Under the pieces are notes generated by a model. It worked only from the letters and a program-made list of their open reading frames with translations. It did not search any database and was not told the origin of the DNA. Positions 1 to 5,803 of a stretch of 16,748 nucleotides of DNA are shown here, piece by piece (within the stretch, counting starts at the first letter, position 1; the number at the start of each line of letters is the position of its first letter). Where the stretch lies: NCBI GenBank assembly GCA_964463325.1, contig CAYXBY010000035.1:1-16748 (forward strand). The letters are read 5' to 3'. The translations under genes and the position numbers were made by a program. The stretch comes from UMGS1002 sp964463325. GTDB lineage: Bacteria > Bacillota > Clostridia > Oscillospirales > CAG-272.

Positions 1-46
1 CGCTGGACCCGCGCCGCCTTTGAAAAGGCGGGCGAAACTTTCAAAC
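1..46 (+). repeat. GC-rich palindromic repeat, diverged partial copy
   Basis: This segment carries a hairpin with arms GCCGCCTTT and AAAGGCGGGC, followed by the tail AAACTTTCAAAC. The same order (GGACCC, a CTTTTGAAAAAG-type hairpin, then AAACTTTCAAAC) appears on the opposite strand at 12090-12163, so it is a diverged copy of the same dispersed element. It is cut by the window edge, so its full length is unknown. No coding potential is apparent. Confidence 0.6.
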
Positions 47-107
47 AAAGGGGATAAGGGTGCAACGGTGTACGCCGCGCCTCAGATCCGGCTCAAAGCC
101 CGGGGTT

Positions 108-139
108 CAGGGGAGCAACGCCGCAGGCCGGCACCCCTG
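108..139. repeat. Imperfect hairpin CAGGGG/CCCCTG in the left intergenic region
   Basis: Arms CAGGGG (108-113) and CCCCTG (134-139) enclose a GC-rich loop that itself contains GCCGCAGGCCGGC. It is preceded by CCCGGGG. The composition resembles the other GC-rich repeats of this window, but it is not an obvious copy of any of them. There is no U-tract, so it is not a canonical intrinsic terminator. Confidence 0.35.
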
Positions 140-150
140 CATTAAGTAAC

Positions 151-359
151 TTTTCCCCTCTCCCTCGGGAGAGGGGGCAGGGGGTGAGGGGGATAATGAA
201 GCATAGAATGCTTCATTAAAAGAGTGGGAGAGGGGCGGGGGTGAGGCAATCGAAGTGTGCTTCATTAAAAGAGCGGTAGAGGGGGCAATGAAGCATGCAA
301 TGCTTCAACCCCGCCCGCAGTCGTCACCGTAAAATAGCATCGAAGCATGCAATGCTTCA
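151..359. repeat. Array of alternating G-rich units and GAAGCAT-nnn-ATGCTTC palindromes
   Basis: The stretch 1-356 contains no gene, and this is its most structured part. A hairpin with arms CCCCTCTCCC and GGGAGAGGGG lies at 155-176. The G-rich word GGGAGAGGGG..GGGGGTGAGG occurs at 167-191 and again at 226-246. Palindromes follow: ATGAAGCAT-AGA-ATGCTTCAT (196-216), a decayed copy (251-265), ATGAAGCAT-GCA-ATGCTTCA (288-307) and GAAGCAT-GCA-ATGCTTC (342-358). The word CATTAAAAGAG occurs at 214-224 and 263-273. The last palindrome contains the stop codon of the minus-strand gene that ends at 357. Spacing is irregular (about 38-54 nt), so this is a degenerate repeat cluster rather than a CRISPR array. 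Confidence 0.7.
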
Positions 360-2975
360 CCTTCCCCACAGCAGTGAGGGCACCGTCATCACCAGCATAT
401 ATACCGCCACCGTGCCGGACACGGCATAGTCGCCCAGCCGCAGCGTCACCAGCAGCGTGGCTGCGATCACACCGACCAAAAACGCACAGAAATACAGCAG
501 CAGGCCGCGGCGACGGCGCACCTTGAGCTTGTGACATTCATTTACAACGTCGATCAGCCGCGTTGGGTCGTCCAGCGCCAGAATTCCGCTGTCCACCTTG
601 TCACGGCGCACCGCGTCGTGTGATTCGCTACGTACAGCGCCGGGACGGATAACGCTCAGCTCATAGTCAGGCAGCGTGCGCTTGCGCGATATCATTATCT
701 CGTCAATGCCGGGATCAGACGTCCGTATGGCTGCCGCATCACGGTGACGGTCAAGCTGCGTCAGACGCTGCTCAAACTGCTCACTCGTGCGATAATCGGC
801 GTAAAGCCGCGCCGCCGGGCAACCGTCAAGCACGATAAATATCACGCTGACTACACCCTCCGTCATTAGCTGACGGTCACGCGGCGAGGTCGGCGGGACG
901 ATGCCGTAATGCGACATAAATTCAAGATTACCGGCCAGAATGGTCGTTTTGCCCTCCAGCCTTGCCTCAACGCCGCCGCGCTGCACACGTAGCAGCTCAA
1001 CGTCGTCAATGCGGTGATACCGCGCGCTCTCGGTCATAAAGACCTCGCCGAGCGGCCCGCCGATGGCGGCGAACAGCGACCCTGTCTTGATCAGCACATC
1101 GTACAGCTCAAAGCCGTCATACAGCTTGAGTCCCTTGGTACCGATCAGCTCGGACGGGAACAGACTGCTGTCGTCAAATATCAGCAGCTTGGGGCGCGAA
1201 AATTCATCCACGGCACTGTCCCCGATGACCGCGCAGCCACGCCGCTTGAGTGCCAGCGTCGACATAAACGGCGGCAGCGTCAGGCAGATCAGCAGCGGGG
1301 CAGGCAGCACCATTAGCACGGTCGCCATCAGCGCCGACAGGGCACCCACTACGCCGCCGCCAAGGCTGGCCGCAATGATGCACTCTATCACGCCGACTGC
1401 CACCGCAGGCAGCAGCATGAAGTTTAGTATATAGATCCCGCGCTTTTTGCTGCCGGTGCGGCGGAAATAGCCGTCTGTGAAGTCGGCGGCGACGGTGCTG
1501 TAGGCGCGGCGCTCCACCCGCTCCACACCCTGCGGCAGCGGGCGGGAATTGTATTTTTGCTCAAATGACTGCGTTTCTCGCACCGGCGAATAGCGCACGC
1601 CCTCGGTGCTTACCACCTCAAACGTTGTGCGCTCGCGGCAGAGTACCAGCAGCTCGTATGTCACCGACATGACCATGCACAGCACGACCGGGAAATTGTA
1701 GGCTCGCAGCCCCTCGGGACGCAGGATGAGCATGATTATGTCGTACATCACCCCCACCACAAAGGCCACGCTGCTTATCGCATGCGGCTCGGGGTCGAGG
1801 TGGATGATGCTGACCAGACCATCGCGCAGGCTGCGGAAGCACAAAAGCCCTGCAGTCAGCAGCAACGCGGTCAGCGTCAGCATGAAAATGGCGGGATCCT
1901 CAGTTGGTTCAAAGGGACGCAGCAGCTTGAAGCCGAACAGCCCGAGGTTTTCCATATAGCCGCAGACCGCGCAGATGAGCGCCGTAAAGCCCAGCCGGAC
2001 GGCGGTCAGCGTGATGCGGTGGCGGTAGTCGGACTTGATGCCTGCGTCCTGCGCGTGCGAGCTGTACTCGGCTCCAACATAGCCCCAGCCGCTGTCGGCG
2101 GGGTCGGGTTCAATTTCCGATTCTGACTCAATTATGGGTCCGATTTCCGGTTCAACTTCCGGCTCCGGCTCAACTTTCGGTTCTGACTCAATTTCGGGCT
2201 CGGGCTCGGGTTCAAATTCGGGCTCAAGCTCGATCTCAGACTCAACTTCCGGCTCCGGCTCGATTTCCGACTCGATTTCCGGCTCGATTTCCGACTCGAT
2301 TTCCGGCTCGGCCTCATCCTCAAACCACGGCACCTCGTCGTCGGGCAGCTCGACCACTGGCACGTCGGGCAACTCGTCGGATAACTCGTCAAGCAGCTCG
2401 TCGAGCTGCGCTTCCAACGGTTTGTCGGACAGCTCGTCAACCTGCGCTTCAGCCTGTGCTTCAACCGGCTCGTCAAGCGGCGCTTCAACCGGTTCGTCCG
2501 CAGGCGTTTCAACCTGTTCATCCACCGCAAAGGCCGACGCCAGCGCTTCGGCAACGGCGGGCGGCATCTCGGCTGACTCAAAGTCTTCAAGCAGTTCGTC
2601 GTCGGGCTTGTCGGGCTCTACGGGTTCTTCAACCCTCTCGGGCTCGTCCGGCGTGGGAAGCTGCTCAGGCTCTTCGACCTCCGCGACAGCCTCCTCTTGC
2701 TCGGCGTTCTCCTGCTCGCCGGTCACAAATTCACCGAGGTCGATCTCATCCGACAGCAGCGACGGCGCGGCACTCTCGTCGGTGGGAGCGTCATCGCCCG
2801 TGCGGCGGCCATTAAGCTGCTTTTCTATCAGCGCCGCGATCTCGCGATCAAAGCGGCTCATATCGGCGCTGCCCGCACCACGTTGCGGCGCGGCTGCCGG
2901 TTGTCCGGCGTCGTCCATTGAGGCGCGCAGCTTGCTAACTACCTCATCAATGTCTCGGTCCTTTTTGCTGTCCAT
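357..2975 (-). CDS. Degenerate P-type ATPase-like membrane protein with acidic N-terminal repeat tail
   Basis: The protein has 872 aa counted from the ATG at 2975. A GTG 12 nt upstream (2987) lies inside the ribosome binding site GGGAGGTG and is rejected. Residues 1-315 form a charged, apparently disordered region; about 219-292 is a run of E-P/I-E-x-E repeats. Eight hydrophobic segments follow in P1B-ATPase order: four at about 322-446, a short soluble piece, two at 514-566, a large soluble piece (567-823), and two at the C-terminus. The first half of the soluble piece reads like a P-domain entry (ALKRRG..VIGDSAVDEF, then LLIFDDSSL). The DKTGT phosphorylation motif is thus D-DSSL, keeping only Asp601. 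M4 has PAPL where CPC or PEGL is expected, TGES is absent, and GDGxND is missing, although TSDPGID and DDPTRLIDVV sit where TGDN and the hinge would be. Known: active pumps need these motifs. Inferred: no ATP-driven transport, perhaps a scaffold or sensor. It lies 23 nt after rlmB and is probably co-transcribed with it. Confidence 0.7.
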   Translation of the reverse strand: MDSKKDRDIDEVVSKLRASMDDAGQPAAAPQRGAGSADMSRFDREIAALIEKQLNGRRTGDDAPTDESAAPSLLSDEIDLGEFVTGEQENAEQEEAVAEVEEPEQLPTPDEPERVEEPVEPDKPDDELLEDFESAEMPPAVAEALASAFAVDEQVETPADEPVEAPLDEPVEAQAEAQVDELSDKPLEAQLDELLDELSDELPDVPVVELPDDEVPWFEDEAEPEIESEIEPEIESEIEPEPEVESEIELEPEFEPEPEPEIESEPKVEPEPEVEPEIGPIIESESEIEPDPADSGWGYVGAEYSSHAQDAGIKSDYRHRITLTAVRLGFTALICAVCGYMENLGLFGFKLLRPFEPTEDPAIFMLTLTALLLTAGLLCFRSLRDGLVSIIHLDPEPHAISSVAFVVGVMYDIIMLILRPEGLRAYNFPVVLCMVMSVTYELLVLCRERTTFEVVSTEGVRYSPVRETQSFEQKYNSRPLPQGVERVERRAYSTVAADFTDGYFRRTGSKKRGIYILNFMLLPAVAVGVIECIIAASLGGGVVGALSALMATVLMVLPAPLLICLTLPPFMSTLALKRRGCAVIGDSAVDEFSRPKLLIFDDSSLFPSELIGTKGLKLYDGFELYDVLIKTGSLFAAIGGPLGEVFMTESARYHRIDDVELLRVQRGGVEARLEGKTTILAGNLEFMSHYGIVPPTSPRDRQLMTEGVVSVIFIVLDGCPAARLYADYRTSEQFEQRLTQLDRHRDAAAIRTSDPGIDEIMISRKRTLPDYELSVIRPGAVRSESHDAVRRDKVDSGILALDDPTRLIDVVNECHKLKVRRRRGLLLYFCAFLVGVIAATLLVTLRLGDYAVSGTVAVYMLVMTVPSLLWGR
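2100..2321 (-). repeat. In-gene tandem repeat coding E-P/I-E-S-E units
   Basis: Within the acidic tail of the preceding membrane protein the coding strand repeats six-nt and twelve-nt words that read GAAATCGAGTC and GAACCGGAG-like codons. They give alternating Glu with Pro, Ile, Ser or Val. On the plus strand the same repeat reads as Ser/Gly-rich in one frame, which explains a long spurious antisense frame. Such repeats are prone to slippage in multiples of 6 nt, which would change tail length without breaking the frame. Confidence 0.8.
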
Positions 2976-2998
2976 GGTACAGCTCACCTCCCGATGCT

Positions 2999-3883
2999 TT
3001 ATTTTTTGTGATGCTGACGCGACGCTTCAGCCAGCACGACGGCAGCTGCGGCGGCCACGTTAAAGGAATTCACGTGCCCGTACATGGGGATGGACACCTT
3101 AAAATCGCACTTTTCCAGCACCAGACGCGACACGCCCTCGCCCTCGCTGCCCATCACGATAGCGCAAGCGCCCGAAAAATCGGTGTCATAATAATTTTGG
3201 CCGCCTACCTCGGCGCCGTACACCCACACGCCGTGCTCCTTAAGCTCCTCGATAGCGGCGCTTATGTTGGGCACGCGGGCGATGGCCAGGTGCTCGACCG
3301 CACCTGCCGATGCCTTGGAGACCAGCGGTGTCAATCCCGACGCGCGGCGCTTGGGGATGACGAGCCCGTGCGCACCGACACCCTCGGCGCAGCGGATGAG
3401 CGTGCCAAGATTGTAGGGGTCGGTGATGCCATCGGCAATGACGATGAGCGGAGCCTCGCCGCGCTCGGCGGCAATTGACAGTATATCCTCAAGGCTGCAA
3501 TAGCTTTTTTCAGCTGCCATTGCGACGATGCCCTGGTGGTTTGCGCTGCCGGACAGCTCGTCCAGCTTGCTTTTTTCCACCTCGATGACAGGTATTCCCG
3601 CATTTTTAGCCTCGGCGATGAGCACGACTATCGAGCCCTCACGGTCGCCGCGGCGCACCATTATTTTGTCTATCTCTCGCCCCGACTTGAGCAGCTCGCG
3701 CACGGCGTTACGGCCGATAACTGCACCCGGCGCCGGCTCGCGTGTAGTAGATTGCTCACCGACATGGCGTGGCGCCGGCTCGCGTGCAGGATACCGCTCG
3801 CCATTATTGCGTGCAGCCGTCTCGCGCTCGGGTCTTGGGCGGGCGCCGCCACGGCGTTCAAAATTGTCCTTATTGTCCTTCAT
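2999..3883 (-). CDS. rlmB: TrmH/SpoU-family 23S rRNA 2'-O-methyltransferase, RlmB type
   Basis: RlmB transfers a methyl group from S-adenosylmethionine to the ribose 2'-OH of G2251 in the 23S rRNA peptidyl-transferase loop. The protein has 294 aa. Residues 1-52 are an Arg/Pro-rich, probably disordered tail with two REPAP words; 53-125 is the L30e-like substrate-binding domain starting GRNAVRELL; 145-290 is the SPOUT (trefoil-knot) domain. Motif 1 is DPYNLGTLIRCAE (155-167, Asn158 and Arg164), motif 2 is VMGSEGEGVS (243-252) and motif 3 starts IPMYGHVNSFNVAAAAA (from 265). Motif 3 has FNVAA where SLNVS is usual, a mild deviation. The start ATG has AAAGGAAG 8 nt upstream. A paralogue such as TrmH or another SpoU enzyme cannot be fully excluded, but the N-terminal domain favours RlmB. 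Confidence 0.9.
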   Translation of the reverse strand: MKDNKDNFERRGGARPRPERETAARNNGERYPAREPAPRHVGEQSTTREPAPGAVIGRNAVRELLKSGREIDKIMVRRGDREGSIVVLIAEAKNAGIPVIEVEKSKLDELSGSANHQGIVAMAAEKSYCSLEDILSIAAERGEAPLIVIADGITDPYNLGTLIRCAEGVGAHGLVIPKRRASGLTPLVSKASAGAVEHLAIARVPNISAAIEELKEHGVWVYGAEVGGQNYYDTDFSGACAIVMGSEGEGVSRLVLEKCDFKVSIPMYGHVNSFNVAAAAAVVLAEASRQHHKK

Positions 3884-3919
3884 AAAATGTACTTCCTTTT
3901 TGCCAATTATTCATTATAA

Positions 3920-3948
3920 ATTATAGCATATCGCAAACTTTTTGTATA
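3920..3948 (-). promoter_or_regulatory. Sigma-A type promoter for rlmB
   Basis: Read on the minus strand, TATACA (3948-3943) and TATAAT (3925-3920) are separated by 17 nt, with a TGC just before the -10 (extended -10). It sits 37 nt upstream of the rlmB start and downstream of the terminator of the EamA gene, so rlmB and its follower appear to be an independent transcription unit. Confidence 0.7.
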
Positions 3949-4062
3949 GAGACTTTTCAGATTTTCTTTGATTATTTCGTGAAAAATCAACCCCGCATGC
4001 GCAAATCGCCTTGGAATTTGTCTTTTTATGTCAAATGAATTATTGCCAAGATGCGGGAAAAT

Positions 4063-4093
4063 AAAACGGTTAGGCTGTGCCTAACCGTTTTTT
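4063..4093 (-). terminator. Intrinsic terminator after the EamA transporter gene
   Basis: A perfect 13-bp stem, AAAACGGTTAGGC paired with GCCTAACCGTTTT, has a 3-nt loop. On the minus strand the stem is followed by TTTTATTTT-like sequence, and on the plus strand by two further Ts. It lies 45 nt beyond the stop codon of the EamA gene and closes the four-gene unit that begins with araB. Confidence 0.9.
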
Positions 4094-4137
4094 GCGTTTT
4101 TCTGCCCTGTGCCTAAAAAAATCGCAGGAGCGCATTA

Positions 4138-5067
4138 TTATTCCGCGAGACCCTCTGATATGCCCAGCAGCAGAATGCCCGCAATAACGACGCTGACCGT
4201 CAAATATTGCCAGACCGTCAGCTTTTCCTTAATGAATATGCGCGACAGCAGCACGGACACTATGCAATACGCGCTTATCATAGGTGCGGCGACCGAGCCA
4301 TGTCCGGACATGGCGTAAACATATGTAAACTGTCCCGCTGTCTCGAGCACAGCGGCCGTCAGGCGCGAGCCCTGCGGGCGGCGCACGAGGCTCTGCCGCT
4401 TGATCAGCATGAACACCAGTATAACGATAGCGCAGAAGAAAAAGGTCAGCTCGTAGGATATGTTCGCGACGTCCTCAAAGTTATCGGGGGTAACATTTTT
4501 GAGTAATGTCGTCTCGGGGTCGTCGAGGTACCATGCGTCGAAGAAGGTGCCCAGTGCGTCTATCACGCAATAGCCGATCGGCAGCAGGAAGGCCACAAAG
4601 CCGGCGCGATATTTTTTGTTCTCGGCATCGGGCATCGGCTGCTGATCGCGCTTTTTCTCAAGCAGTCCCAGCGCGAAAACGCCGACGCAGATGAGTATAA
4701 CACCCACCGCCGACCATACATCCATCTTCTGCCCTAAAATCACCAGGCACAGTATCGCCACCAGCGCACCTGACGCATTCTGAATAGGCGACGATATCGA
4801 CAGCTCGAGATATCTCAGCCCGAGATATCCCACCGTCATGGACAAAATGTACATTGCCGAAACCGGCAGATAAATGAGCAGGTTGATCGGGTCATATTCA
4901 ATATCACTGAATATCAGCGTGGCGATTGCGTGAACGCCCATCACCAGACCCACCATCATCGCAGTTTTGAGGTGACTGTATTTATCCTCCTCATCTGCGC
5001 CCTTTTTGTAAAACAGATCCGCACTGCCCCATGCGAGCAGTGTAATAAGTGCAAAAATGAACCACAT
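4138..5067 (-). CDS. EamA/DMT-superfamily transporter
   Basis: The protein is 309 aa, the usual length for the drug/metabolite transporter superfamily, with about ten hydrophobic segments in two EamA-like halves (roughly 1-135 and 155-305). The first helix has the typical WGSADLFYKKG pattern, and the end of the first half has SSPIQNASGALVAILCLVILGQ, like the conserved end of the EamA repeat. The second half repeats this as SVAAPMISAYCIVSVLLSRIFIKEKL. A loop of about 35 residues with DDPETTLLKNVTPDNFEDV separates two helices of the second half and is longer than normal. The family moves amino acids, nucleosides, sugars or drugs; the substrate cannot be read from sequence. It is the last gene of the araB unit, 23 nt after the preceding stop codon, with a weak AAGGAAA ribosome binding site. 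Confidence 0.85.
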   Translation of the reverse strand: MWFIFALITLLAWGSADLFYKKGADEEDKYSHLKTAMMVGLVMGVHAIATLIFSDIEYDPINLLIYLPVSAMYILSMTVGYLGLRYLELSISSPIQNASGALVAILCLVILGQKMDVWSAVGVILICVGVFALGLLEKKRDQQPMPDAENKKYRAGFVAFLLPIGYCVIDALGTFFDAWYLDDPETTLLKNVTPDNFEDVANISYELTFFFCAIVILVFMLIKRQSLVRRPQGSRLTAAVLETAGQFTYVYAMSGHGSVAAPMISAYCIVSVLLSRIFIKEKLTVWQYLTVSVVIAGILLLGISEGLAE

Positions 5068-5090
5068 AAATCAGTTATTTTCCTTGTCTT

Positions 5091-5786
5091 TTAAGATATG
5101 CGATTGAAATCTCCGCGTGAGAATTTGTATTCTATGCGCTCCATCTCATAATCGTAAAGGCACAGCGTGCCCAGTGGGCGCTCATCGTAATTGATGGCGT
5201 CGATATAATAAATGTCGGCAAAAAGGCCTATATCGAGCTCATCCAGCGTGACGCCCTCGAATACAAAGCGGCGATAATTATAAAGCTTGGTGCGTGCCTC
5301 GACGACCTCGCTCGGGAAATAGCGCGTTTTGGACAGTGTTGACTCGTCGATGTTGTCGGTTTTGTCGTTCGGCGTCAGATCGGTGGTCTTGACCAGCGTC
5401 ACGTCAAAGTGCTCGTCGTCGAGCGACGGTACCTCGTCCAGCTTCAGGTCGTTTGCCACATTTTCAACGGTGCTGTTGTTGTACCTGAAAATGATCTGCA
5501 CCTGGTTAGCGTCGGTAATTATGACATAATCCTCGATGGAAAAATAGCCGTAGCTCTTGTCATCGCGCGTGATGGACGCCTGATCCTGGTGGAAGCCCTC
5601 CAGCTTGCCGTCGGAATAGGCCTCCTGTAGTGACGGCGTGACATAAAGCTGCTCTATCTCGCCTGGTATGCGTGTCGAAACACACATGCGCCAGATAAGC
5701 ATTGAAAACACGAAAATGACGATCATATAAAGTATCGCCTTAATCACCCAGCCGGTGATCTTTAATGCTCCGGGCTTGTAAGCCAT
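5091..5786 (-). CDS. Membrane-anchored protein of unknown function
   Basis: The protein has 231 aa. A single hydrophobic segment lies at about 14-34 (VIKAILYMIVIFVFSMLIW) with Lys residues before it, so it is likely an N-in signal anchor with some 195 residues outside the cell. The outer part is acidic, with many aromatic and beta-branched residues and alternating patterns such as YVIITDANQVQIIFRY and YNYRRFVFEGVTL, which suggests a beta-rich fold. It has no Cys outside the anchor except near the C-terminus (GTLCLYDYEMERIEYKF) and no motif that I recognise. It starts 17 nt after the beta-helix lipoprotein gene, with GGAGGT as ribosome binding site directly after that gene's stop, so the two are very likely co-translated. 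It could be an accessory to the lipoprotein or the transporter; this is a guess from context. Confidence 0.85.
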   Translation of the reverse strand: MAYKPGALKITGWVIKAILYMIVIFVFSMLIWRMCVSTRIPGEIEQLYVTPSLQEAYSDGKLEGFHQDQASITRDDKSYGYFSIEDYVIITDANQVQIIFRYNNSTVENVANDLKLDEVPSLDDEHFDVTLVKTTDLTPNDKTDNIDESTLSKTRYFPSEVVEARTKLYNYRRFVFEGVTLDELDIGLFADIYYIDAINYDERPLGTLCLYDYEMERIEYKFSRGDFNRIS

Positions 5787-5803
5787 GAAAGTTTATACCT
5801 CCG

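Noticed and set aside
151..359. CRISPR array
   Set aside because: The palindromes are separated by related, not unique, sequences; spacing is uneven and copies decay; no cas gene is near.
2976..2987. GTG start for the P-type ATPase-like protein
   Set aside because: The GTG is part of the GGGAGGTG ribosome binding site; the ATG at 2975 is placed correctly behind it.
2134..3063. Ser/Gly-rich open frame on the plus strand opposite the acidic tail
   Set aside because: It is the mirror of the Glu/Pro repeat codons (GAN/CCN read in reverse as Ser-rich codons) and runs into rlmB on the other strand; no start signals are visible.
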